Translations under genes and position numbers: made by a program | Notes under the pieces: model-generated | Databases searched by the model: none | Told to the model about the DNA's origin: nothing | Seen by the model: only the letters and a program-made list of their open reading frames with translations | In this document: positions 16,900 to 25,445 of the stretch, in pieces | Position numbering within the stretch: position 1 is the first letter of the stretch | Layout of the letters: every line of letters starts with the position of its first letter | Source of the DNA: SAR202 cluster bacterium | Lineage (GTDB): Bacteria; Chloroflexota; Dehalococcoidia; SAR202; CAJWER01 | Direction of reading: 5' to 3' | Length of the DNA: 32,510 nt | Assembly (NCBI GenBank): GCA_030740335.1 | Contig: JASLXL010000054.1 | Span: forward strand, 1-32,510

Positions 16900-18042
16900 T
16901 TAAATGAAGGCGGGGCTGCCATCGGCGCGGCGAGGGTCACCTCTGCGCCAGGAGGAATAGGCAAGGCGTTTAAGAGTGTTCTCGTCGGGCTCCAGTCCCC
17001 ATCCCGGCGCCTCAGGTATGGGCAGGTGGCCGTCCACAGGTGCCCACGGCACCTTGACCAAGTCCCTCCACCTGTCTGTATCGTGGGGTTTGTACTCCAA
17101 GATCAGGAAATTCGTGGTCGCCGCCGCGAAGTGGACGTTGACTGCGCCGGCCAGCGGTCCCATGGGGTTGTGGGGGGCAACAGCAACGTCGTGCGCCTCC
17201 GCTATGGCAGCGATCTTCTGCATTTCCATTAGACCGCCGCACACGCACACGTCAGGCTGGATGATATCAGCAGCCTGGGCCTGTATCAGGTCGTTAAACT
17301 CAAACTTGGCGTAGAGTGCCTCTCCGGTAGCCAACGGGATAGGCATCTGGCGTCGGAGCAGCGCCATTTCGCTGATGTTTTCAGGGCGGATTGGTTCCTC
17401 GTAGAAGTATGGGTTATGGGGCGCAACGGCGTGGGCCAGTTCCAGAGCCCGCACAGGCTCGAAAACCTTGGCGTGGACATCCAGGCCGATGTCGACGTCG
17501 TCGCCGACGGCTCGCCTCACAGCTTCGATCAACTTGGGGCCCTCCCGGAGCACCTGATTCCAAGGCTTGGAATCAGAGTCTGGGGTGAATGGACTCATCT
17601 TGAGGGAGGTGTAGCCATATCGTGCGATGAGTGACACTGCCAGATCCGCCGCGGCTTCGGGTGTTGCACCGGAGCAGCCCTGGTACACTCGCACACGATC
17701 TCGGACTCGTCCTCCCAGCAGTTTGTATACGGGCTCTCCCACGGCCTTTGCCGAGATGTCCCACAGGGTGTGCTCGATGCCAGATACCGCCGCGAGGCCG
17801 ATGGACCCGGGAGGAAACCTGAGGCCCTGACACATGGTTGCCCAGAGCCGCTCAATGTTGCGCGGATCCTCGCCGATCAGCCACTCTTTGAGGTAGTCGA
17901 TCGTCGCCGCCACGGCCAGGTCAGGCCCGACACTGAACGACTCTCCCCAGCCGACGATACCCCGATCGGTGGTCGTCTTGACGAAAATTACATTGCGTCC
18001 GCCTCCGTCGACCACGTAGCTGATTATGTCGGTAATGCGCAT
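16900..18042 (-). CDS. Enolase-superfamily sugar-acid dehydratase (D-galactonate dehydratase-like)
   Basis: This is a 380-aa mandelate racemase/muconate-lactonizing enzyme-type protein starting at ATG 18042. It has an N-terminal capping domain (VKTTTDRGIVGWGE, then GIEHTLWDISAKA) and a C-terminal barrel. Visible active-site residues are the K148 region (SLKMSPF), D188-x-H190 in LDVHAKV, E215/E216 in YEEPIRPE, E241 in ATGEALY and H291 in PHNPMGP. The DxH, EEP, TGE and PHNP pattern is that of the DgoD/mannonate dehydratase branch, which uses Mg2+ to dehydrate aldonic acids to 2-keto-3-deoxy acids. The exact sugar acid is not predictable. It is the second of two tandem paralogues on the minus strand, 40 nt after the 18083-19222 gene. 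Confidence 0.9.
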   Translation of the reverse strand: MRITDIISYVVDGGGRNVIFVKTTTDRGIVGWGESFSVGPDLAVAATIDYLKEWLIGEDPRNIERLWATMCQGLRFPPGSIGLAAVSGIEHTLWDISAKAVGEPVYKLLGGRVRDRVRVYQGCSGATPEAAADLAVSLIARYGYTSLKMSPFTPDSDSKPWNQVLREGPKLIEAVRRAVGDDVDIGLDVHAKVFEPVRALELAHAVAPHNPYFYEEPIRPENISEMALLRRQMPIPLATGEALYAKFEFNDLIQAQAADIIQPDVCVCGGLMEMQKIAAIAEAHDVAVAPHNPMGPLAGAVNVHFAAATTNFLILEYKPHDTDRWRDLVKVPWAPVDGHLPIPEAPGWGLEPDENTLKRLAYSSWRRGDPRRADGSPAFI

Positions 18043-18082
18043 CGCTTTGTGTCCTGTTTCATTGGAACGTCGAGCCCGCCAG

Positions 18083-19222
18083 CTAGATAAATCCAGCGCT
18101 GCCGTCGTTGTACTCGGGGAATCCGCGATTCCAGTCTATTGGTGGGCTCGCCTTGATTGCCTCCACGTCCAGATCCATGCCCAGGCCCGACCTCTCCGGC
18201 AGGGACATGTAGCCGTCTACAGGCTTCCAGGGATCGTCGACGAACCTGGATCGGGCACCCTCGTTCTTACCGTGATACTCCAAGATCACGAAGTTCGGAG
18301 TACTGGCCGCCAAGTGTACGGAAACGGCGGTGGACAGCAACCCTAGCGGATTGTGGGGCGCCACCGTGACGTAGCTGGCTTCGGCCACCGCGCAGATCTT
18401 CTTCACTTCAAGTAATCCGCCGCTGGAACAGACATCCGGCTGCACGATGTCGACACCGTGGCCGTCTATCAGAGCGGCGAATTGTGCGAGGCCGTAAAGG
18501 TTCTCGCCGGTCGCCAGGGGTATTCTGAGTCGCTCCCGCAGTCGCGCGAAGGAGTCCACTTGCTCTGGGCGCACCGGCTCCTCGATGAACATTGGCCGAT
18601 ATGGCTCCACAGCCGCGGCAAGCTGCTCGGCCCGGAACGGTTCGACCAGCGTGGCATGGACATCGAGTGCTATGTCTATATCGTCGCCGACAGCCAGACG
18701 AAGAGACTCCATGCGTGCGGTGGCTTCTTTGACTACGCAGTTCCAGGGCAACGACCGCCATTCGGGCGAGTAAGGGGAGGTCTTCATGGCCCCATACCCC
18801 TCGTCAACGAGCCTGAGCCCGGCTTCGGCCAGTGAGTCCGGTGTATCGCCCTGGACGCCGTGGTATACCCGTACGCGGTCCCGGAAAGCGCCGCCCAGGA
18901 GCATGTAGACCGGTAGGTTCGCTGCTTTGCCCGCGATGTCCCATAGGGCGTGGTCGATGCCGGATAGTGCAGACCAGCCGACGGGCCCAAGGGGGAAGCG
19001 CATGTTGTTACGTGCGCGGCGTAGCAGCCACTCGATGCGGGATGGGTCCTGTCCGACGAACCAGGGAGTGACGGACTCGATTACACCAAGTACGCCCTCG
19101 TCTGGGCCGATGGTGTACGGCTCCCCAACCCCTACAATGCCCTCGTCCGTGTGGACCTGCAAGAATATCGCGTTGCGAACGCCATCTGAACAGTGCAGCG
19201 TCGAGATGTCGGTAATAATCAC
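18083..19222 (-). CDS. Enolase-superfamily sugar-acid dehydratase, tandem paralogue
   Basis: This is a 379-aa protein starting at GTG 19222 with AAGGAA 8 nt upstream. It matches the 16900-18042 protein residue for residue at the active site: K147 in AMKTSPY, D187-x-H189 in LDVHATL, E214/E215 in IEEPVRPE, E240 in ATGENLY and H290 in PHNPLG. The capping-domain phrases VHTDEGIVGVGE and GIDHALWDIAGKA are also parallel. The two thus arose by tandem duplication and have since diverged widely outside the core. Both would act on related aldonates in the cytoplasm, feeding 2-keto-3-deoxy acids to an aldolase. The start codon itself lies inside the small palindrome CACAAATTGTG, a candidate operator. 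Confidence 0.9.
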   Translation of the reverse strand: MIITDISTLHCSDGVRNAIFLQVHTDEGIVGVGEPYTIGPDEGVLGVIESVTPWFVGQDPSRIEWLLRRARNNMRFPLGPVGWSALSGIDHALWDIAGKAANLPVYMLLGGAFRDRVRVYHGVQGDTPDSLAEAGLRLVDEGYGAMKTSPYSPEWRSLPWNCVVKEATARMESLRLAVGDDIDIALDVHATLVEPFRAEQLAAAVEPYRPMFIEEPVRPEQVDSFARLRERLRIPLATGENLYGLAQFAALIDGHGVDIVQPDVCSSGGLLEVKKICAVAEASYVTVAPHNPLGLLSTAVSVHLAASTPNFVILEYHGKNEGARSRFVDDPWKPVDGYMSLPERSGLGMDLDVEAIKASPPIDWNRGFPEYNDGSAGFI

Positions 19223-19444
19223 AAATTGTGTTCCTTGGCGCAGTTCGATGGCGTTTGAGTTGTGGTTGCCAATTCCGCTCTTGGATCCTTACGATCAGTC
19301 AGCCAGCATTTAGGACTCTCGTGACCACTGAGGCTTTCGATGGTGAGGTTATCGAACAATCCCGAAAGTCGTCAACTGTTGCAAAGAGAAGGCCAGCCTC
19401 AATGCAGAGTCACAAGTTGGCCAATGTTACGCCCGGCTCCTGAT

Positions 19445-19456
19445 AGAATGCATTCT
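19445..19456. promoter_or_regulatory. Perfect 12-bp palindrome
   Basis: AGAATGCATTCT is a perfect 12-bp palindrome located about 72 nt before the sulfatase start. A protein-binding site is the simplest explanation. Confidence 0.35.
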
Positions 19457-19466
19457 CAGTGCGAAA

Positions 19467-19489
19467 TTGTGACCCAGTCTATGTCACAA
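19467..19489. promoter_or_regulatory. Candidate operator TTGTGAC-N9-GTCACAA
   Basis: Two perfect 7-bp half-sites face each other across 9 bases, centred about 50 nt upstream of the sulfatase ATG. The half-site is TGTGA-like, but the spacing (11 nt between TGTGA and TCACA) is not that of CRP (6 nt). A GntR- or LacI-type site is as likely. Confidence 0.45.
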
Positions 19490-19527
19490 ATTGCCAATCC
19501 AAAGTTGCTCCCCATAGGTGATTTTCT

Positions 19528-21000
19528 ATGAGCCAACAGCCCAACATCGTCTTTATCTTCTCCGACAGGCAGCGGTTTGACACGCTGAGTGCATATGGCA
19601 ACGACTGGATATGCACGCCGAATCTGAATGCGCTGGCTGAAGAGAGCGTCGTTGTGCAGAACTGCTACGTCACGATGCCGGTATGCGCTCCGGCACGGTC
19701 GTCGATTATGACGGGTCTATACCCCCACACGGCGGGCGTTCCGATCAACCGCGTCGCGATGCCTCCAGATGTGAAAACGGTGGCCCAGATGCTGCCTGAC
19801 GAGTATCGCACCGCGTATTTTGGTAAGTGGCACCTGGGCGATGAGGTCATCCGCCAACGAGGATTTGACGAGTGGGCCAGTGTCATGGATCTCCTCTGGG
19901 CGCAGTACACCAAACCCGAATATCTGGGCCAGTTTTCGAGCTACCGAGAGCACCTGGTAGAGCTCGGCTATGAGCCAGACCAGGAAGTGCCAGGCGGCAA
20001 GATATTCTCGGACGAAATGCGAGCCGGCCTACCGGCCGCCCACCAGCAGTCAACGTTCCTGGCCGGTCTCGCAGAGCGGTTCATTGAGGACAATGCCGAC
20101 CGTCCATTTGCTCTGTACGTCAGCATGTTGGAGCCCCATCCTCCATTTAACGGGCCATACGACGACCTCTATGATCCCGATACGTTGCCGGTCGATCCGA
20201 CCTTTTTGAAGCCGCCCAACGATGGGCCCCTGGTAAACCGGCTGAGGTCGGAGTACTACATGCAAGGGGAGTTCGATGGCCATGACCTCAGCTCTGAGGA
20301 GGGCTGGCGAAGGCTGCGCGCCAACTATATGGCGAACATCACCCTAGTCGACGACGCTGTGGGCAGAATCGTGAAGGCGATTGATGACGCTGGCATAGTC
20401 GACAACACGGTGCTGGTGTTCACGAGCGAGCACGGTGACCTGGTTGGCTCTCACGCTATGCTGGAACTTCGAAGCTTCTACGAGCCAGTCTCCCGCGTAC
20501 CGTTGCTGATTCGCGCGCCCGGGATGGATCGCGAGCAACGGTTTGTCGACGGTAACTTCTCTCAGATCGATCTTGTTCCGACGCTGTTGGACCTCGTGGG
20601 GCAGCCAATTCCACCCTACCTCCAGGGGGTCAGTCGCGCTGACGTGCTGGAGGGGAACGCCACCCTGGAGGGCAACGACATATTCATGCAGCACAACGGT
20701 TTCGGTGACAGGGACCTTACGTCGGAGGAGAGCAAGCCCACGCTGTCTAAAGAGAAGGCCGACGAGATGAACTATCTAAACAACCTGCCATGGCGCTCCG
20801 TGGTCACCGCGGATCGCTGGAAGCTCAACTTGAGTCCGGGTGATCAGTGCGAGCTGTTTGACCTGAACACTGACCCATACGAGATGACCAACTTGTATGA
20901 CGACCCCGCTCAGCGGGACCGTATACGAGGCATGGCGGCCCGCATCCGGGTCTGGCAAGACGGTATGGGCGATACCGCGGCGCTGCCGACGGTCCCCTGA
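19528..21000 (+). CDS. Sulfatase-family protein with altered metal/sulfate-site residues
   Basis: This is a 490-aa protein with AGGTGA 7 nt before ATG 19528. It has the type I sulfatase signature C53-A-P-A-R57 in CAPARSSIMTG, where C53 would become formylglycine. K100 and H102 in GKWHLG and H204 in EPHPPF are present. Two canonical positions differ. The metal-binding SDHG reads SEHGD (E301 for Asp), and the lysine expected five residues after the conserved histidine (H309) is L314, in LELRSFYE where relatives have LEKRSFYE. Activity may be changed or lost. No signal peptide is seen. Family role: hydrolysis of sulfate esters such as sulfated sugars. A maturase (FGE or anSME) is not encoded here. 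The DmpA-family gene follows after 33 nt, probably in one operon. Confidence 0.85.
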   Translation: MSQQPNIVFIFSDRQRFDTLSAYGNDWICTPNLNALAEESVVVQNCYVTMPVCAPARSSIMTGLYPHTAGVPINRVAMPPDVKTVAQMLPDEYRTAYFGKWHLGDEVIRQRGFDEWASVMDLLWAQYTKPEYLGQFSSYREHLVELGYEPDQEVPGGKIFSDEMRAGLPAAHQQSTFLAGLAERFIEDNADRPFALYVSMLEPHPPFNGPYDDLYDPDTLPVDPTFLKPPNDGPLVNRLRSEYYMQGEFDGHDLSSEEGWRRLRANYMANITLVDDAVGRIVKAIDDAGIVDNTVLVFTSEHGDLVGSHAMLELRSFYEPVSRVPLLIRAPGMDREQRFVDGNFSQIDLVPTLLDLVGQPIPPYLQGVSRADVLEGNATLEGNDIFMQHNGFGDRDLTSEESKPTLSKEKADEMNYLNNLPWRSVVTADRWKLNLSPGDQCELFDLNTDPYEMTNLYDDPAQRDRIRGMAARIRVWQDGMGDTAALPTVP

Positions 21001-21033
21001 GATTTGGACGGCGAATTATTGGAGGAAAGAAGA

Positions 21034-22098
21034 ATGAGTGAAGAGCGACCGAGGGCAGACGACCTGGGCCTTGAGATTGGTATCATGCCGCGCGGTGCTC
21101 ACAACGCGCTAACTGACGTCCCCGATGTGACCGTCGGCCACGTCACGCTGATAGACGGGGAAGGCCCTATCGATATTGGCCGTGGCCCAGTCCGCACGGG
21201 GGTGACGGTGATAAAGCCGCATCAGGGCAACCTGTTTGAGCGCAAAGTTGTTGGAGCTGTCCATGTTTTGAACGGTTTTGGAAAGGCCATCGGTTTCTTG
21301 CAGGTATCCGAATTGGGCGTAATCGAGAGTCCGATTATGCTGACCAGCACTCTCAGCATCTGGCGTGCGACCGACTTCCTCATCGACTATCTGGCTGAGC
21401 AGAACCCCGGTGTCTACTCCTTCAATCCCGTGGTAGGGGAATGTAACGATGGCTTCCTGAATGACATCGTCGGGCGGCACGTTCGGTCCGAGCACGTTAG
21501 AGCCGCCATCGACTGCGCAAGGTCGCCAAATACCGAAGAGGGGGTGGTGGGTGCCGGGACGGGTATGACGGGATTCGCATGGAAGGGTGGAATCGGGACT
21601 GCGTCGCGCGTCTGCGAAATCGGCGGCGAAACCTACACCACGGGGGTGCTTACCCTCACGAACACCGGTGACCCTCGTGAGCTTCGCATGGACGGCGTCC
21701 GCATAGGTCGGGAGCTGCTTCCACCCGCGGACTCCTTCGATCCGACCCGCGCGGGTGGCTCAATTATCATGGTGGTGGGCACGGACGCCCCGGTGGACTC
21801 AAGGCAATTGGATCGTATCGGACGTCGAGCCGCGATGGGCTTGGCTCGGGCGGGCGGTATCGCTGACCATAGTAGTGGTGATTTCATCATCGCGTTTTCG
21901 AATACCGACGGCGGCGGGTCGCTCGACGACTCGGAGTTGACGTCTTTGTTCAGGGCGGCTATCGAGTCAACGGAGGAGGCGGTGATCAATTCGGTCCTGC
22001 GGGCTCACACGGTGGTGGGTAGGGACGGGAACACCAGGCAGGGTATTCCCATAGAAGACGTGCGGCGGATACTTCAAGCCAATGGCATAGGTTCGTAA
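21034..22098 (+). CDS. P1/DmpA-family (S58) aminopeptidase or amidase
   Basis: This is a 354-aa protein; ATG 21034 has GGAGGA 8 nt upstream, so a longer reading from 21004 is rejected. Family landmarks are GPVRTGVTVIKPH (51-63), ECNDGFLND, GAGTGMTGFAWKGGIGTASR and GGSIIMVVGTDAP (241-253). The Gly242-Ser243 bond corresponds to the autocatalytic cleavage site that generates alpha and beta chains and frees the nucleophilic serine. DmpA of Ochrobactrum is a D/L-aminopeptidase, and relatives cleave beta-peptides. The exact substrate is open. With the N-acyl-D-amino-acid deacylase and the gamma-glutamyltransferase-like gene it suggests salvage of unusual peptides. It is cytoplasmic, with no signal peptide. 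Confidence 0.9.
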   Translation: MSEERPRADDLGLEIGIMPRGAHNALTDVPDVTVGHVTLIDGEGPIDIGRGPVRTGVTVIKPHQGNLFERKVVGAVHVLNGFGKAIGFLQVSELGVIESPIMLTSTLSIWRATDFLIDYLAEQNPGVYSFNPVVGECNDGFLNDIVGRHVRSEHVRAAIDCARSPNTEEGVVGAGTGMTGFAWKGGIGTASRVCEIGGETYTTGVLTLTNTGDPRELRMDGVRIGRELLPPADSFDPTRAGGSIIMVVGTDAPVDSRQLDRIGRRAAMGLARAGGIADHSSGDFIIAFSNTDGGGSLDDSELTSLFRAAIESTEEAVINSVLRAHTVVGRDGNTRQGIPIEDVRRILQANGIGS

Positions 22099-22162
22099 AA
22101 CTAGGTGGGCTTTTTACTCAGCAATGCGGGTGTGGCTGAAGGGTATGTCCCAGTTAGCCCAA

Positions 22163-23608
22163 CTAAGCGTGCGCAGCACCCTCATCGACGTAGGTCGTGT
22201 CTCCGACCTTTGAGACCATGATCTGCTGACGATATGTGCCGTTTGCAAGATTCCGCTCAGCGACGTGGGTTTCCGAGGACCACACGACTTCGTCAAGCGC
22301 TGGACCGTCTATGAAGGCCTCCTTGAGCGCTCTGCCGTCCATCTCGGCGGGCGCGTCCACGCCCAGTAGTAGAAGTATCGTGGGCGCAACGTCGACGTTG
22401 CCGGATGGCGCACTAGATAACACGCCCTGTTTGATTGTCGGCCCCGCCATGATGAACGCACACCGCTGCTCGTGCCTGCTCATCGAGCCGTGGTTGCCCT
22501 GGCCCGCTAACAGTCCCGAATTGTAGTGGTGGCCAGCGTATCCCGCATCGTTGGGAGAAGAGTTCCAGTCGAATGACATGGCAATATCAGGTGCTCGTGG
22601 CCCCTCGACCCCCACCAGAGATGCGGGCAGAGTGCCATCAATCTGGCCCAGCGTATCGGAGGCGACCATGGCGCCGCTCCAGGGCTGCTCCATCAACCAC
22701 GTCGCCAGCCGGTCCGCCGTCTTCGGATCGCGTTCGCCGACGTAGTAGAGCATCGACCCGCCGTTGGAGGCGACCATCACCTCTCCAGGACCGGCACCCT
22801 TTGGGAAGCCTGCTTCTTGCAGAAGTTGCACAATGGGGATGTCGTCGATGACCGTGCAGTATCCGTGGTCGGCGGCGACGAGGACGGTGGTGTCGCCGTC
22901 GCGACCCGTGTCTTTGAGCCATGAAATCAGCCTGCCAAATTGGGCGTCGGCCACGCCCAACGCACGAGTCGCTAACTTCGAGCCCAGACCGGCCTTGTGC
23001 TGGCAAGCGTCCGGCTCACTGCTCCAGAACAGTGCCACGGCTGGGTCTCTCTTAGCGAGAACGTACTCGGTCAACACCGATACGCCGCGATCGATCCGTG
23101 CCTCGGCAGGGTGGGTCAGTTCGGGCCATGGCCCGAACTGAGATAGGATGTCGTCATGGAGGCCGTCTGGCTCGCAGAAGTCCGGGTGGATGGTGCCGCC
23201 ACCGTCCCGTGACGCCATGGGGTTGTGCATGAACGCGTTGCCGTCAGAGCCGGTCCCCACGGCCACGTACTCCATGCCGTTTGCCCCGAGGATGGCGGCC
23301 AGATTGGGCGCGAGTAGTAATTTGCCCGTGCGCTCGATCACCTCAGATAGCTCTGGTCTTAGTGCGGGCAGGACCCTCCCGGGGTCCATTTCGCGGTGAA
23401 TGAAGCTGTTCCCGGCCAGCCCATGACCGCCCGGATAGCGACCTGTAGTGATGCTGGCAACGTTCACACGGGTGACTGTCGGGAATACCGAGTGGTGGTT
23501 GCCGAAGCGGACGCCGCCAGAGGCGAGGGCCGCCAGGTTTGGCATGAGCTCATGGGTCACCTGGGACATCTGCAAGCCGTCGAATACGAAGATTACTATT
23601 CGTGACAT
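22163..23608 (-). CDS. Alkaline-phosphatase-superfamily nucleotide pyrophosphatase/phosphodiesterase-like protein
   Basis: This is a 481-aa protein starting at ATG 23608 with GAGGG upstream. The type I phosphodiesterase (NPP) metal site is visible: D10 in VFDGLQ, nucleophile T44 in FPTVTRVNVASI, D200 and H204 in EPDACQH, D247-H248 in AADHGY, and a last histidine in GQGNHGSM. Such enzymes hydrolyse phosphodiesters or phosphonate esters, and some have sulfatase side activity. No signal peptide is seen although secreted forms are common. The stop lies 65 nt from the DmpA-family stop (convergent). Upstream, the gamma-glutamyltransferase-like gene is on the same strand, 60 nt away, so the two may be co-transcribed. 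Confidence 0.85.
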   Translation of the reverse strand: MSRIVIFVFDGLQMSQVTHELMPNLAALASGGVRFGNHHSVFPTVTRVNVASITTGRYPGGHGLAGNSFIHREMDPGRVLPALRPELSEVIERTGKLLLAPNLAAILGANGMEYVAVGTGSDGNAFMHNPMASRDGGGTIHPDFCEPDGLHDDILSQFGPWPELTHPAEARIDRGVSVLTEYVLAKRDPAVALFWSSEPDACQHKAGLGSKLATRALGVADAQFGRLISWLKDTGRDGDTTVLVAADHGYCTVIDDIPIVQLLQEAGFPKGAGPGEVMVASNGGSMLYYVGERDPKTADRLATWLMEQPWSGAMVASDTLGQIDGTLPASLVGVEGPRAPDIAMSFDWNSSPNDAGYAGHHYNSGLLAGQGNHGSMSRHEQRCAFIMAGPTIKQGVLSSAPSGNVDVAPTILLLLGVDAPAEMDGRALKEAFIDGPALDEVVWSSETHVAERNLANGTYRQQIMVSKVGDTTYVDEGAAHA

Positions 23609-23668
23609 TCAACCCTCACTGCGGGGCGCATTCGTAGACACCTCCGCGGGTCCTTCCGGTGGTGCTTC

Positions 23669-25315
23669 TTAGTATCCTAATGCGAAGCCGTCCCTGCGGG
23701 GGTCTGCGCCTCCCTGGAAGGTGCCTTCGTTGGGGTCGAACTGGATGCCCTGAGCGCCGCCAACAGCCGTCGACCATGACTCCAGGAGATCTATCTCGTG
23801 ACCACGGGTCGCGAGGGCGCGGCGCACATGCAGCGGGAATCTATCCTCCATCTGAACGCGTCGCCCTTCGAAGTAGCGGAAGCGTGGCGCCTCAATGGCC
23901 TGCTGCGGAGTCATTCCATAGTCTAGGACGTTTGTCAGGAACTGTGGTGTCGTCTGGAGAATTCCCCAGCTTCCAGGAGTACCGATGCTCAGGTGGAACT
24001 TTCCGTCGCGGAAGGTTTGTGTGGGGGCGACGACGAAGTCTACGCGTTTTCCCGGTCCGATACGGTTGGGGCTGCCCTCCTCGAGTTCGAAGTAGCTGGC
24101 CATGTTGTTAAGGAAGATTCCGGTGTTACCCACGGCTGCGCCGGAGCCGAATCCGCCGCCAAGAGTCTGGGTGATGCTGACCACGTTGCCATCACTGTCG
24201 GCGACTGCGAAGTGGGTAGTCATGCCGCCGTCAAATGCCTCTGGGCTGCCAGGCTTTAGAGCACCATCGGGCCGCTCCTCGGCATACCTTTCTCCTGACA
24301 CGATGGCGGGGGCGTCACGGTCGATAAGTGAGGCCTGTTGCTTCGCGTATCCGTCCGATAGGAGTGCGTCCAGTGGTGCGGAGACGTAGTCGGGGTCGCC
24401 GGCGTACTTAATTCGGTCAGTGACGGCGAGCTTGACTACCTCCATAAACAGATGCAGCGTATCAGGTTGCTGAAAGGCTCGGTCCGCGTCGTCAAAGGTC
24501 TCAAGCAACTTCAGTGTCTGGAGCACCTGGAACGCGCTACAGTTCGGTGGGGCCGTGAAAACCTCGTATCCCTTGTAGTTGACGCTGATGGGTTCGAGCC
24601 ACTGGGGCTGATACTTTGCGAGGTCCTCTTCGGTGTATAGGCCTCCTAACTCCCTATTGCCGTCAACAATTTCACGGGCAAGTGCACCACAGTAGAACTC
24701 GTCAAGCCCGCCCGTTGCGATCCTGCGCAGAGTTGCGGCCAGTTGGGGCATACGTAGCCTTGCCCCTGGCACCGGAGCCCGGTCGCCGTTGCCAAGCACG
24801 ATTCCTGCAGAGGCCGGGAACTTGGTCAGGAGATGGACTGAAGCGCCGATCACCCTGGAGTTGTAGTGGGTCACGGGGAAGCCGTTTTCGGCGTAGCCGA
24901 TGGCAGGTTCTAGCAATCGCCCCAACTCCATCGAGCCGTAAGTTTCGTGCATCGTCAGCCAGCCCGCCAGATTACCCGGGACCATCGCGGCCATGATCCC
25001 ATCATCTTTGTTGGCGTTGGTAAAGACTGAAGGCTCGGCTGCTAGCGGTGCCCTGCCGGAGAAGTCTAGGGCGCGGACTCGTCCTTCGGCAGCGACGTTG
25101 ACGAGAGCCGTGCCGATGCCTCCGACACCGGACATGTAAGGTTCCACCACATTAAGCGTGGACGCCGTTGCGACGATAGCGTCAAAGGCGTTGCCGCCGG
25201 CTCTAAGGATGCCCAGCCCGGCCAGGGTAGCTAGCGGATGGGCCGACGCGACCATGCCGTTAACACCCATTGTGGCGGGGCGGTTCGATGGTGGATAGCC
25301 TAGCGAAGGGTTCAT
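23669..25315 (-). CDS. ggt: Gamma-glutamyltransferase-family (Ntn hydrolase) protein
   Basis: This is a 548-aa protein; ATG 25315 is preferred over a longer reading from 25384 because GGGAG lies about 6 nt upstream and the family starts with 'GMVASAHPLAT'. The catalytic threonine of the self-cleaving proenzyme is T366 in GGMTTHFAVAD. Other family hallmarks are LRAGGNAFDAIVATASTLNVVEP, GIGTALV, DFSGRAP and GGGFGSGAAVGNTGIFLNN. The family transfers or hydrolyses gamma-glutamyl groups; relatives such as HpxW act on oxamate, and others on cephalosporins. Classic GGTs are exported, but no signal peptide is seen here. The gene symbol is a family label, and true glutathione use is unproven. It is the last gene before the rRNA locus and reads away from it. 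Confidence 0.9.
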   Translation of the reverse strand: MNPSLGYPPSNRPATMGVNGMVASAHPLATLAGLGILRAGGNAFDAIVATASTLNVVEPYMSGVGGIGTALVNVAAEGRVRALDFSGRAPLAAEPSVFTNANKDDGIMAAMVPGNLAGWLTMHETYGSMELGRLLEPAIGYAENGFPVTHYNSRVIGASVHLLTKFPASAGIVLGNGDRAPVPGARLRMPQLAATLRRIATGGLDEFYCGALAREIVDGNRELGGLYTEEDLAKYQPQWLEPISVNYKGYEVFTAPPNCSAFQVLQTLKLLETFDDADRAFQQPDTLHLFMEVVKLAVTDRIKYAGDPDYVSAPLDALLSDGYAKQQASLIDRDAPAIVSGERYAEERPDGALKPGSPEAFDGGMTTHFAVADSDGNVVSITQTLGGGFGSGAAVGNTGIFLNNMASYFELEEGSPNRIGPGKRVDFVVAPTQTFRDGKFHLSIGTPGSWGILQTTPQFLTNVLDYGMTPQQAIEAPRFRYFEGRRVQMEDRFPLHVRRALATRGHEIDLLESWSTAVGGAQGIQFDPNEGTFQGGADPRRDGFALGY

Positions 25316-25377
25316 GGAGCACTCCCTGGGGTTTTGGCGGACGGATGGCATGCCCGTAAAGTGCCCACACGCTAGTG

Positions 25378-25420
25378 GCTGCACATCTGGTTGTCAAGGG
25401 TGGATAACCAGATGTGCAGC
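25378..25420. repeat. Perfect 15-bp inverted repeat between ggt and the 16S promoter
   Basis: GCTGCACATCTGGTT (25378-25392) and AACCAGATGTGCAGC (25406-25420) are perfect complements around a 13-nt spacer. It lies 63 nt upstream of the ggt-like start and ends 25 nt before the -35 of the 16S promoter. There is no T-run on either side. It could be an operator, an upstream terminator shielding the rRNA locus, or the end of a mobile or integrated segment. Confidence 0.7.
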
Positions 25421-25445
25421 ACAGCAAAATTGGGGAAACCTGGGG

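Larger units (their letters stand above)
19223..19527. promoter_or_regulatory. 305-nt divergent regulatory region with repeated TTGTGAC/GTCACAA motifs
   Basis: No gene is seen in this gap between the dehydratase pair and the sulfatase. The heptamer GTCACAA occurs at 19409-19415 and 19483-19489, its complement TTGTGAC at 19467-19473, and a related palindrome CACAAATTGTG at 19220-19230. A second palindrome lies at 19445-19456. Repeated symmetric motifs ahead of both divergent genes suggest binding sites for a dimeric regulator controlling both sides. No regulator gene is present in the window. Confidence 0.5.

Noticed and set aside
19467..19489. A classical CRP site
   Set aside because: The TGTGA and TCACA halves are 11 nt apart rather than 6.
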